From an uncultured Bacillota bacterium (GTDB taxonomy: Bacteria > Bacillota_I > Bacilli_A > Erysipelotrichales > Erysipelotrichaceae), in NCBI GenBank assembly GCA_937919165.1, contig CALFPO010000014.1, positions 1 to 53,398 on the forward strand: 53,398 nucleotides of DNA, in the 5' to 3' direction. This document shows, piece by piece, positions 24,140 through 32,169 of this stretch. How positions within the stretch are numbered: the stretch's first letter is position 1; each line of letters starts with the position of its first letter. Position numbers and translations under genes: made by a program. The notes beneath the pieces were generated by a model, which was given only the letters and a program-made list of their open reading frames with translations, was not told where the DNA came from and ran no database searches.

Positions 24140-25018
24140 ATGAAAGTATTGAGTTTCGGTTCATTGAACTATGATCATGTATATGAGATGGAGCACTTCG
24201 TGGAGCCAAAGGAGACAGCTTCTTCTTTAGACTACCATCGTGGATTCGGCGGCAAAGGCCTTAATCAGAGCATTGCCTTGGCCAAGGCTGGAACCGAGGT
24301 ATATCATGCAGGACGTGTAGGTTCTGATGGCCAGGATTTCATTGACTATCTGAACAAGTGGGGCGTAAGGACCGACTATCTTATGAAGGACGATTCCATC
24401 GCTACCGGACATGCGATCATTGAAGTATGCAAGGGACAGAACTGCATCATTCTGCATGGCGGAGCCAATCAGGCTATCGATGAGAAGCAGATCGATGATG
24501 TGCTCACTCATTTCGACAAGGGCGATATCCTGCTGATCCAGAACGAGATAAGCAGCCTATCGTATCTCATAAGCAAAGCCCATGAGAAGGGACTGAAGAT
24601 CGCCTTCAATACCGCGCCAATGAACGACAAGGTATTCAGCTATCCGCTGGAGCTCGTGGACATCTTCATCGTCAACGAGATCGAAGGACGCGGTTTGGCC
24701 AAGATCGAAAGCACTGCCATCGAAGATATTATTGAGGGTCTCAAGAAGGCTTTGCCCGACAAGCAGATTGTCTTGACGGTCGGAGAAGAGGGATCATACT
24801 ACATCGCTAATGGCGAAGTGATCCATCAGGATGCCTACAAGATTGAACCTGTCGATACGACAGCTGCTGGCGATACTTTCACAGGCTATTTCCTGGCATC
24901 GATTCTGCAGGAAAAGCCAATAGAGGAAGCGCTCAATCTTGCTTCCAAGGCTTCCAGCATTACCTGCTGCGGCAAGGGAGCTGCCCAGTCCATTCCAGAA
25001 ATCAAAGATCTAATATAA
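24140..25018 (+). CDS. Ribokinase-like PfkB family sugar kinase
   Basis: A 292-aa PfkB carbohydrate kinase, most like ribokinase. RGFGGKGLNQSIALAKAG is signature 1, VGSDGQDF follows, and DTTAAGDTFTGYFLAS near 245-260 is signature 2 with the catalytic Asp and anion hole. FIVNEIEG is the NEXE-type motif. No ribose transporter or rbs genes are adjacent, so the substrate is open. Leadered start with GGAGAG. Confidence 0.88.
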   Translation: MKVLSFGSLNYDHVYEMEHFVEPKETASSLDYHRGFGGKGLNQSIALAKAGTEVYHAGRVGSDGQDFIDYLNKWGVRTDYLMKDDSIATGHAIIEVCKGQNCIILHGGANQAIDEKQIDDVLTHFDKGDILLIQNEISSLSYLISKAHEKGLKIAFNTAPMNDKVFSYPLELVDIFIVNEIEGRGLAKIESTAIEDIIEGLKKALPDKQIVLTVGEEGSYYIANGEVIHQDAYKIEPVDTTAAGDTFTGYFLASILQEKPIEEALNLASKASSITCCGKGAAQSIPEIKDLI

Positions 25019-25040
25019 AAACGTCGCTTATGCGACGTTT
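25011..25040 (-). terminator. Terminator of darA
   Basis: AAACGTCGC (25019-25027) pairs with GCGACGTTT (25032-25040), loop TTAT; on the minus strand it is followed by a T-rich run. It also lies just past the + strand kinase stop. Confidence 0.8.
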
Positions 25041-25047
25041 CATCATC

Positions 25048-25371
25048 CTATAGCTTAACAAACTGAGCAACATCCAATACGAAGACTGTTGCACCGCCGA
25101 TTTCGACTTCCATCGGATATGAGGCCAATGAGCCGATATCCATAGAGATGGTAGAAGGAACGGCTTCTTTTCTTCTCTTTGATTCGTTGCCGATGATTTC
25201 GATGGCGCGCTCCACTTCTTTATCTTCACAGCCGATAATCAGGGTTGTATTGCCTGCAGAAAGGAAACCACCAGTTGTAGCCAGACGAGTAACATGATAC
25301 TGCTCATTGTTTAGGGCAGCGATGCATGGCTTTGTGTCGTCGTTGGATATGATCGCAAGTATAAGTTTCAT
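25048..25371 (-). CDS. darA: Cyclic-di-AMP receptor, PII-like
   Basis: DarA/PstA (YaaQ) family, a trimeric PII-like protein that binds c-di-AMP. The 107-aa protein shows the binding segment RLATTGGFLSAGNTTLIIG (near 29-47) and the C-terminal GGATVFVLDVAQFVKL. In B. subtilis the gene is next to tmk; here it is a separate monocistronic unit about 7 kb away on the opposite strand. AAGGAG precedes the ATG, with a minus-strand TATAAT at 25391-25396. Confidence 0.93.
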   Translation of the reverse strand: MKLILAIISNDDTKPCIAALNNEQYHVTRLATTGGFLSAGNTTLIIGCEDKEVERAIEIIGNESKRRKEAVPSTISMDIGSLASYPMEVEIGGATVFVLDVAQFVKL

Positions 25372-25390
25372 TTTCTTTCTCCTTGTCTCT

Positions 25391-25396
25391 ATTATA
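25391..25396 (-). promoter_or_regulatory. -10 element for darA
   Basis: Minus-strand TATAAT 19 nt upstream of ATG 25371, with AAGGAG in between. No clear -35. Confidence 0.45.
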
Positions 25397-25439
25397 CGTT
25401 ATTGTACCGGAAAGGTTCACAATCTTTGAAAGTCAAGTG

Positions 25440-25448
25440 TGATATAAT
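25440..25448 (+). promoter_or_regulatory. Extended -10 for the ftsEX operon
   Basis: TGA plus TATAAT (25443-25448) forms an extended -10; ATG 25458 follows after 9 nt with no SD, allowing a leader of only a few nucleotides. A TTGAAA 11 nt upstream of the -10 is too close for a standard -35. Confidence 0.5.
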
Positions 25449-25457
25449 TTCATAAGT

Positions 25458-26243
25458 ATGATAGAGTTCAAGAATGTATCAAAAACATATAAGAATGGCA
25501 CACATGCCCTCTATGACATCAATCTTGAGGTCAAGGATGGTGAGTTTGTATATATCATCGGTCCTACTGGTGCCGGTAAGTCGACACTGATCAAACTTCT
25601 GGATGGCGAAGAGATTCCGACCAGCGGCAGCATCATCGTATCGGGAACCAATGTCGGCAAGCTGAAGAAGTCGAAGGTCTATCTCTATCGCCGCAAGATC
25701 GGCGTTGTCTTTCAGGACTATCGTCTCTTGCCGGAGAAGACCGTTTTTGAGAACGTGGCCTATGCCTTGGAGATTCTCGACATGCCTAACGACAAGCTGC
25801 GCAAGCGCGTCAGGGAAGTATTGAAGCTTGTGGATCTCGCCGATAAGTCCAATGCCTATCCAAGAGAGCTGTCAGGCGGTCAGGCCCAAAGAGTGGCAAT
25901 TGCCAGAGCGATCTCCAAGAAACCGCAGATACTGATTGCCGATGAGCCTACCGGCAACCTTGACCCAGTCAAGACCAATGAGATCATCTCCTTATTGGAG
26001 AGAATAAATAGAGAAGAGAATACGACCATCCTGGTCGTTACCCATGACAATATCATGGTCAAGCGTCATCCAAAGAGGACCATCACGATCGAGTCTGGAC
26101 ATCTCAGCAACGACTTTACGCCTGCAAGAATCGAAGACCGCATTCTGTCCCAGAATCTGATGCCTGACAAGAAGCTGGTCGAGGTCGACAGCAATGTCGA
26201 GCTTCTATCTAGAGAAGCCAAAGAAAAGGAGGAAAGCAGATAA
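25458..26243 (+). CDS. ftsE: Cell division ATP-binding protein FtsE
   Basis: The ATPase of the FtsEX complex that switches on peptidoglycan hydrolases during division or elongation. Walker A GPTGAGKST at 35-43, Q-loop FQDYRLLPEKTVFENVAYAL, signature LSGGQ near 138-142, Walker B ILIADEPTGNLD. At 261 aa it is about 30 residues longer than usual, with a polar tail after about residue 228. It overlaps ftsX by 1 nt. Confidence 0.96.
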   Translation: MIEFKNVSKTYKNGTHALYDINLEVKDGEFVYIIGPTGAGKSTLIKLLDGEEIPTSGSIIVSGTNVGKLKKSKVYLYRRKIGVVFQDYRLLPEKTVFENVAYALEILDMPNDKLRKRVREVLKLVDLADKSNAYPRELSGGQAQRVAIARAISKKPQILIADEPTGNLDPVKTNEIISLLERINREENTTILVVTHDNIMVKRHPKRTITIESGHLSNDFTPARIEDRILSQNLMPDKKLVEVDSNVELLSREAKEKEESR

Positions 26244-27139
26244 TGTTCCGCCGTTTCTTCAAGCATATAAAAGAAGGCTTTATCGGTGTCAGAAGGCACT
26301 TCGGCATGGCTGTATCGAGCGCTTCAGCCGTGACCATCACCTTGGTGCTGGTCGGCGTTTTTGCGATTTTTGCGCTTAACCTTGCCTTTCTGAGCAGGGA
26401 GATCGAAGAATCGATATCGTTGGTTGCGATGATCGACTACAGTGTTACCGATCAAGGCCAGATCAAGTCGATGCAGTCGACGATCGAACAGTATGACAAT
26501 GTCGATCATGTCGTGTTCCGCACCAAAGATGAGGAATTCGACTTCTATAATGAAGCTTACCCAGAGATGATAGAGTTCTCTGAACTGTATCGTGAAAACA
26601 ATCCTTTCCATGATGTCTTCCTCATATACATGAAGGATGGCTCAAACCTTTCCTATCTCAAGGAAAGCGTCGGCAAGATCAATGGCATCGTTTCTGTCGA
26701 GGATGGCGGAAGCAATACCTATACTCTGATAAATGTTCTGCACACAGCCCGCCTTGCCGGAGTGATTCTGGTTCTTTCTTTGGTGGTCCTTGCGGTATAT
26801 CTTATCTACAACACCATCAAGATAACCATTGCGACCCGTAAGGATGAAATCTGGATCATGCGCAATGTCGGTGCCAAGAACGGCTATATCCGTGCACCTT
26901 TTCTGGTGGAAGGCATCATCATCGGCATCTTCGGCTCCATCGTTCCGATTGCTTTGGTTACCTATGGCTATTATCGTCTATATGAGATGACAGGCGGCAA
27001 TCTAGCGGGCGTCATGAATCTCATACCTTTCTATCCTTTCTCTATTTATCTGGGAATTTCCCTGCTGGCTGTCGGCGTCATTGTCGGCTTTGTGGGTTCA
27101 TATATCAGCGTATGCAAGTACTTGAGGTTGACGCGCTGA
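26243..27139 (+). CDS. ftsX: Cell division membrane protein FtsX
   Basis: The permease-like partner of FtsE: four membrane segments (about 22-45, 170-193, 218-240, 268-290) and an extracytoplasmic domain between the first two (about 46-165) that contacts the hydrolase. RKDEIWIMRNVGAKNGYIRAPF is the cytoplasmic coupling helix. Length 298 aa is typical. The stop overlaps the next start (TGATG), coupling it to the M23 hydrolase it probably activates. Confidence 0.95.
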   Translation: MFRRFFKHIKEGFIGVRRHFGMAVSSASAVTITLVLVGVFAIFALNLAFLSREIEESISLVAMIDYSVTDQGQIKSMQSTIEQYDNVDHVVFRTKDEEFDFYNEAYPEMIEFSELYRENNPFHDVFLIYMKDGSNLSYLKESVGKINGIVSVEDGGSNTYTLINVLHTARLAGVILVLSLVVLAVYLIYNTIKITIATRKDEIWIMRNVGAKNGYIRAPFLVEGIIIGIFGSIVPIALVTYGYYRLYEMTGGNLAGVMNLIPFYPFSIYLGISLLAVGVIVGFVGSYISVCKYLRLTR

Positions 27140-28461
27140 TGTTGAAGAAACTTGTCTGTATGATGCTTGTCTTGTCTATGGTCTTGCTTGGATTCTGCAA
27201 GACAAGTTTTATTTATGCTGAAGATGACGACGATGTCTGCAACAGCGATTCGGAAAGCTACGACAAGAATGCCTGCAAGGATCTCTATAAGCAGACTGGC
27301 GCCAAGATAAAGGAAATCGCCAGCCAAATAAAGGATGCGGAGGCTGATCAGGAAAAGGCAGCTGCCTTGGCTCAGGAATATGCCATAAAGGCTGAGGCCA
27401 TGGAAGTCGAGATATCGGCTCTGCGTGAACAGATTGAACAGCTGCAGCAGCGCATCAGCGAACTGGAGCAGCAGATAGCCACAAACGAAGAGAAGGTCGA
27501 GGCTTTGAATGCCAGAGTACTTAAGAGAATGGAGAATGCCCAGAAGACCATGCATTTCAACGGGTATCTCGATTTCATTCTGGGATCAAAGTCATTCTCT
27601 GATCTTTTGAGCAGAATATATGGAGTAGAGGCTGTCGTATCCAAAGATGAAAGCGACAGGAAGGAGCTTCTGGAGATCCTTACCCAGCTGAAGAAGGATA
27701 AGGAAGAGCTTGATGCTTCCAAGAAACTGCTTGATGAGAATTATGATGAACTGGTATCCAAGCAGGGCGAACTCTTGGTTATGCAGGAATTCTATGAAGA
27801 GGAAATAAGAAAGATTCAGGAACAGATCGATGAGTTGAATATGGAAAGAGATTTCTATGAGGAAACCTTCAACGATCTGGCTGATAGTCTGAAGACAGCA
27901 GGCATCATTCCGAATGATGGCTTTGTGCCAGCCGTTCACAATTCGTGGATTTCGGCTACGGTATGGAACTACGACAATGACTTCCTGTCTGGCGCATGGC
28001 ATCTTGGCGTAGACTATGCCGCAAGTCGTGGCACAGCCATCCACGCTCCAGCAGGCGGAGTGGTCATCAGAGCCGATGCCGGATGCGGAGATCCAGGATA
28101 TCTGGGCAATCATTGCGGCGAATGGCTTGCGGGAGGCGGCAATCAGGTATACATGATGTGTGAAGTAGAAGGAAGCGTCTATGGCTTCATCTTCTTCCAT
28201 ATGCATGATGTCTATGTCGAATATGGCGATATCGTTCTTGCTGATGAGACCATCGGAACGGTCGGCTCATCCGGATCGTCGACTGGTCCGCATTGCCACG
28301 TGGAGATGTACTACCTCGGAAAAGGCGAACTGTTCGATTATCTGACGATGGGATGGAATGCGACCTTCTCATGCGGACGAGGCGAAATCGGCTTCAGCAA
28401 CCGCTGTGAGATCGGCAACTCTGCACCATGCATTCTCAATCCTGAACTATATCTAGGGTGA
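27139..28461 (+). CDS. Secreted coiled-coil M23 peptidoglycan hydrolase regulated by FtsEX
   Basis: A 440-aa exported protein: signal peptide (about 1-27, LVCMMLVLSMVLLGF), long coiled coil (about 50-260) and an M23 endopeptidase domain (about 280-400). Zinc and catalytic residues are visible: WHLGVDYA with His287 and Asp291, FFHMHDVYVEYGD, and GPHCHVEMY. An extra six or more cysteines in and after the domain (GCGDPGYLGNHCGE; CGRGEIGFSNRCEI) suggest disulfides. The layout resembles PcsB/EnvC/CwlO partners of FtsEX but with an M23 catalytic head. ATG 27139 overlaps the ftsX stop; the frame opens earlier at 27112. Confidence 0.9.
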   Translation: MLKKLVCMMLVLSMVLLGFCKTSFIYAEDDDDVCNSDSESYDKNACKDLYKQTGAKIKEIASQIKDAEADQEKAAALAQEYAIKAEAMEVEISALREQIEQLQQRISELEQQIATNEEKVEALNARVLKRMENAQKTMHFNGYLDFILGSKSFSDLLSRIYGVEAVVSKDESDRKELLEILTQLKKDKEELDASKKLLDENYDELVSKQGELLVMQEFYEEEIRKIQEQIDELNMERDFYEETFNDLADSLKTAGIIPNDGFVPAVHNSWISATVWNYDNDFLSGAWHLGVDYAASRGTAIHAPAGGVVIRADAGCGDPGYLGNHCGEWLAGGGNQVYMMCEVEGSVYGFIFFHMHDVYVEYGDIVLADETIGTVGSSGSSTGPHCHVEMYYLGKGELFDYLTMGWNATFSCGRGEIGFSNRCEIGNSAPCILNPELYLG

Positions 28462-28466
28462 ATGAT

Positions 28467-29954
28467 ATGATAGATGACAAGAAAGTGATAATACCTTTAA
28501 AGAAACAGCCATTGGAGTCGGAAAGAAGAGAGATAAACCAAAGGCGCAACATGATCATCAGTCTGGTTGCGATCAGCATCTTTTGTCTTGTGGCAGGACT
28601 GATATTGGGCAACTCCATTACCAGTGCCATATATCATAAGCAAGATAGTCTTGTCTCTTCGAATGATGGCGTAATGGATGAGATCGAATACATAATGGAA
28701 AACTATTGGCTCTATGGCGATGATTACGATGATCTGAAGAAAGAGCTTGAAGATAGAGCCTACTATGGCATGACGACATTCTCTGAAGATCCATATACGA
28801 CTTATATGTCGGTTGATGAGATAAACGAATTCTCTACCAGCATCAATATGGACTATGTCGGCATCGGCGTGCAGTTTTCGCTGCTTGAAGACATCGCCAC
28901 CATCAACAAGGTCTTCAAGAATTCGCCAGCGGAAAAGGCAGGTCTGCAGGTCGGAGACATCATCAAGAAGGTCGATGGCGTTTCGATCGAAGGATGCGAT
29001 ACGACGCAGATCAAAGAGAAGGTAGTCGGCGAGGATGGCACAGCCGTCATCATATCGGTGCTCAGGGAAGGAAAGATGCTGGATGTAAGCGTCATCCGTG
29101 GGGCCGTCGATTCATCCGTATATGCTTACATCAGCAATGGCATACCGGTGCTTGAACTCATGAGCTTTGGCGAGGCGACAGGCAAGGAATGCGTTGAATA
29201 CCTCAATGATTTTGTGGCCTATGATCGTCTGATCATCGATCTGCGCGACAATAGTGGCGGATATCAGTCTTCAGTCGAGGAGATTGCGGGACTGTTCATC
29301 GGCAACAACGAAATCTACATGAAGCAGAAGGATGTCTACGGCAACACCAGAAACGACTATACGAAGTGCACAAGAACCTATGACAACTTCAAGAAGATTG
29401 TCATTCTGATAAATTCCAATACGGCATCAGCCGCTGAAGTCATGGCCATATGTCTGAAGGAATCGCTTGATGATGTGACATTAGTCGGAACGACGACCTT
29501 CGGCAAGGGTGTCGTACAGTCAAATCGCATATTGAGCAACGGTGGCGATCTGAAGTTCACTTCTTCGATGTGGTATTCGCCAAATGGCGTTTCGATCCAC
29601 AAGGAAGGCGTAAAGCCTGATATCGAAGTGAAGCTTCCTGATGTCATGTATGAATATGTACCGAATATGGAAGATGAGCAGATCTATGATGTGGATGAGG
29701 TTTCGGGTTGCATCCGTTTCATTGAGCTTGCTATGGAATATCTCGACTATGATGTCGAAAGGACCGATGGCTATTTTGACGAAAGCCTGAGCGATGCCTT
29801 GAGGCAATTCAAGATGGAGAAGGGCCTTGGCGACGATGGACTGCTGGACAACGCAACCTATGAAGCAGTCATCTCAGCCTTGACCTACGAGTCATCAAAG
29901 AACCAGAACAAGGATACCCAGATCTGCAAAGCCATAGAGCTTTTGAAGGAGTAG
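28467..29954 (+). CDS. ctpA: S41 C-terminal processing peptidase with peptidoglycan-binding domain
   Basis: A 495-aa CtpA/CtpB-type serine protease. One membrane anchor (about 30-50), PDZ domain (about 110-195), S41 protease with catalytic Ser321 (in TASAAEV) and Lys347 (in TFGKGVVQ), and a C-terminal PG_binding_1 domain (about 420-480, DESLSDALRQFKMEKGLGDDG). It faces the envelope and could process the M23 hydrolase encoded just upstream (inference; ftsEX-ctpB linkage is known in Bacillus). ATG 28467 with AGGG 8 nt upstream is preferred over GTG 28458. Confidence 0.93.
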   Translation: MIDDKKVIIPLKKQPLESERREINQRRNMIISLVAISIFCLVAGLILGNSITSAIYHKQDSLVSSNDGVMDEIEYIMENYWLYGDDYDDLKKELEDRAYYGMTTFSEDPYTTYMSVDEINEFSTSINMDYVGIGVQFSLLEDIATINKVFKNSPAEKAGLQVGDIIKKVDGVSIEGCDTTQIKEKVVGEDGTAVIISVLREGKMLDVSVIRGAVDSSVYAYISNGIPVLELMSFGEATGKECVEYLNDFVAYDRLIIDLRDNSGGYQSSVEEIAGLFIGNNEIYMKQKDVYGNTRNDYTKCTRTYDNFKKIVILINSNTASAAEVMAICLKESLDDVTLVGTTTFGKGVVQSNRILSNGGDLKFTSSMWYSPNGVSIHKEGVKPDIEVKLPDVMYEYVPNMEDEQIYDVDEVSGCIRFIELAMEYLDYDVERTDGYFDESLSDALRQFKMEKGLGDDGLLDNATYEAVISALTYESSKNQNKDTQICKAIELLKE

Positions 29955-29956
29955 AC

Positions 29957-30565
29957 ATGGAAATAACGATAAACCGTCACAGCAGCATCAGAATCCAAAG
30001 CGACAAGATCATCTATTTTGACCCTTATCTGATTGAAGAGGCCAGCAATGATGCTGATATCATCTTCATCACTCATGACCATATGGACCATTTCTCGATT
30101 GAGGATATCGCTAAAGTCGAGAAGGAAGATACGGTATTTGTGATTCCTGACAGCATGTACAATCTGCTTGGAGGAGAGAATGTCATAACCATCAAGCCTT
30201 ATGAGAAGCTTGAGGTGGAGGGATATGAGACGTTGGCCATCCCTTCCTACAACCGCGAAAAGAAGTTCCATACCAAGGACAAGGGATATCTAGGATATGT
30301 TGTGACAATCGAGGGCCAAAGAGTCTACGTGGCAGGCGATTGCGACATGAATGAAGACAATCTGAAGGTCAATTGTGACATCGCATTGGTTCCAATCGGT
30401 GGCCATTATACGATGGATCACATCGAGGCCGCCGAATACATCAACAGAATCAAGCCAAAGATTGCCATTCCTGAACATTATGGCGACATAGTGGGTGCAG
30501 GCGATCTGGGAGAAGAATTCAAGAAACTTGTATCAGAAGAGATAAGAGTTGAAATTAAGCTATAG
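29957..30565 (+). CDS. UlaG-like metallo-beta-lactamase-fold hydrolase
   Basis: A 202-aa compact MBL-fold protein with THDHMDHFS (near 37-45), AGDCDMN near 127-133 and a C-terminal IPEHYGD histidine. These are the expected binuclear metal ligands. It resembles the short UPF0173/UlaG-like branch; substrate unknown. It lies 2 nt after the ctpA stop with GAAGGAG upstream, so it is the last gene of the ftsEX operon. No terminator is visible before the next promoter. Confidence 0.85.
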   Translation: MEITINRHSSIRIQSDKIIYFDPYLIEEASNDADIIFITHDHMDHFSIEDIAKVEKEDTVFVIPDSMYNLLGGENVITIKPYEKLEVEGYETLAIPSYNREKKFHTKDKGYLGYVVTIEGQRVYVAGDCDMNEDNLKVNCDIALVPIGGHYTMDHIEAAEYINRIKPKIAIPEHYGDIVGAGDLGEEFKKLVSEEIRVEIKL

Positions 30566-30571
30566 TATAAT
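30566..30571 (+). promoter_or_regulatory. -10 element of the exporter/partner-switch operon
   Basis: TATAAT immediately after the MBL gene, 31 nt before ATG 30603, which has GAGAGG. TTGAAA (30549-30554) is only 11 nt upstream, the same unusual spacing seen before ftsE. Confidence 0.5.
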
Positions 30572-30602
30572 AAGCATATAGACGTACAAGAGAGGCAAGA
30601 AT

Positions 30603-31382
30603 ATGGAAGATACAAAAGCACTAAGCTATTTTGCAAGCCCTAGATTCATAGGCAGCATGATCGTTATCGTCATAACAGGAGTACTCCTGTTTGTCATCAA
30701 GAAGTACCTGATCAAGAAAGTTGCCTATACAGGCAAGGACGAGCAGCACCGCAATACCTTGATCGGCGTTGTGTTCAATCTGCTGCAGTATGCGATTGTC
30801 GTTCTGTGCGTCGTGATCATCATGAAGATCAACGGTGCCAACGTGACAAGCATTCTTACCGGTCTTGGCATCGTCGCCACAATTGTCGGCTTAGCTTTGC
30901 AGGATACATTGAAGGATGTCATATCCGGCGTCACCATCTACAACAGCAACTTCTATAAGGTTGGCGATATCGTCAGATATAATGGTGAACTCTGTGACGT
31001 CAAGTATTTTTCGGCCAGAGTCAGCAAGTTCCAGTCCATCAAGACCAACTCGACATATACCGTATGCAACAGCACGATAAATGCCATCGAGAAGGTCAAG
31101 GACAAAGGAAACATGATCTATCGCTTCGATTTCGACATAGACCGCAAGAAGATCGACAAGGCCATGAACAGCATTGTCGAGCGTATGAATGAGATGTCTT
31201 TCGTCAAGAAGATCGAATATGATGGCATTGCCGAAATGGATGACAAGGGCGTAGGCTATGAAATAAAGTTTTTATCTCCAGCCCATAAGAGAGAGATCCT
31301 CTATGACAATCTGGCTGAGATAGCATATGAAGAATTCAAGAAGGCCGGCATCAGACCGCTGGTGCAGACATTATTCAGATAG
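30603..31382 (+). CDS. MscS-like mechanosensitive channel
   Basis: A 259-aa small-conductance mechanosensitive channel (MscS/YkuT type). Three membrane segments (about 15-32, 56-78, 82-105) with the pore helix ILTGLGIVATIVGLALQDTL, then the beta domain SGVTIYNSNFYKVGDIVRY and the alpha/beta C-terminal domain. It lies 10 nt upstream of the STAS gene with no terminator, so it appears to be the first gene of the exporter operon; a functional link, such as relieving turgor or sensing envelope stress, is only inference. Confidence 0.92.
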   Translation: MEDTKALSYFASPRFIGSMIVIVITGVLLFVIKKYLIKKVAYTGKDEQHRNTLIGVVFNLLQYAIVVLCVVIIMKINGANVTSILTGLGIVATIVGLALQDTLKDVISGVTIYNSNFYKVGDIVRYNGELCDVKYFSARVSKFQSIKTNSTYTVCNSTINAIEKVKDKGNMIYRFDFDIDRKKIDKAMNSIVERMNEMSFVKKIEYDGIAEMDDKGVGYEIKFLSPAHKREILYDNLAEIAYEEFKKAGIRPLVQTLFR

Positions 31383-31392
31383 GAGGCATCAT

Positions 31393-31692
31393 ATGGAAAT
31401 CATCAAGACAAACGATAATGGGGTATTGACTGTAGCCTTGGAAGGAAGGCTTGACACCACAACAGCACCACAGCTTGAAGCTGAGCTGAAGAGTTCGCTC
31501 AACGATGTGAAGGAACTGCTGTTTGATTTCTCAAAACTGGAATACATCTCTTCAGCAGGACTGCGTGTTCTTCTGGCTGCCCAGAAGAGAATGAATGAAA
31601 TGGGAACCATGAGCGTCAAGGGCGTTTCCCCTGACATTATGGAAGTATTCGAGATCACGGGCTTCACAGACATTCTGACAATCGTTGAATAG
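31393..31692 (+). CDS. STAS-domain anti-sigma-factor-antagonist-like protein
   Basis: A 99-aa single STAS domain of SpoIIAA/RsbV type. LEGRLDTTTAPQLEAEL is the N-terminal half; KLEYISSAGLRVLL carries Ser53/Ser54, the phosphorylation site position. In partner switching the unphosphorylated form binds an RsbW-like kinase; PP2C phosphatases reverse the phosphorylation. Both activities are encoded by the fusion gene at 36512. AGGAGG (31381-31386) sets the start at 31393; no sigma factor is in the operon. Confidence 0.92.
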   Translation: MEIIKTNDNGVLTVALEGRLDTTTAPQLEAELKSSLNDVKELLFDFSKLEYISSAGLRVLLAAQKRMNEMGTMSVKGVSPDIMEVFEITGFTDILTIVE

Positions 31693-31694
31693 CT

Positions 31695-32168
31695 ATGGAA
31701 GAAAGCGTATTTAGAAATAAGAGTGTAGAAAGAATCTCGTCTCCTGAAGCGCTTGACAAGTATCTTAAGGTAACAACTCCATCAGTATGGCTGATTCTTA
31801 TCGGCATCATTGTGGTGCTTGCGGGAATTATCGTCTGGGGCAACGTTGGCCATCTTGAGACCAAGGTTCCTGCCGCCTGCATAGTCGAAAAGAGCCATCT
31901 TACATGCCTTTTTGATGAAAATGATGCTGATGCGATCAGCGAGGGCATGAAGATGAGAATCGCAGATAATGAGTATGAGATCGCAGATGTCTCAAGCGAG
32001 GTCTTTTTGCTTGATGCCTATGGAAACGATCTGCTTAAGCATATCCTTGGCGACAAGGATAATGTTTTTGTCTATGCGGCGAAAGGAATGGCAGATCTGA
32101 AAGATGGAACCTACAAGGGAGAGATCATAACAGAAACGATTTCGCCGATAAAGTTTGTACTGAACTAA
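31695..32168 (+). CDS. Very short NHLM/HlyD-type secretion adaptor
   Basis: A 157-aa protein whose N-terminus (EESVFRNKSVERISSPEALDKYL, then a membrane segment at about 31-52 and GHLETKVPA) matches the start of the NHLM bacteriocin-system secretion protein, a HlyD-like membrane-fusion protein. After the membrane segment only about 100 residues remain: there is no long hairpin coiled coil, and the C-terminus (DGTYKGEIITETISPIKFVLN) looks like the final barrel strand region. It is 2 nt from the PCAT gene. I read it as a minimised adaptor, not a broken gene, because the reading frame is intact and both ends look like the family. Confidence 0.75.
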   Translation: MEESVFRNKSVERISSPEALDKYLKVTTPSVWLILIGIIVVLAGIIVWGNVGHLETKVPAACIVEKSHLTCLFDENDADAISEGMKMRIADNEYEIADVSSEVFLLDAYGNDLLKHILGDKDNVFVYAAKGMADLKDGTYKGEIITETISPIKFVLN

Positions 32169-32169
32169 T

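Noticed and set aside
31695..32168. Pseudogene remnant of a HlyD protein
   Set aside because: Open frame with tight spacing to both neighbours and both terminal regions family-like; described as a short adaptor instead.
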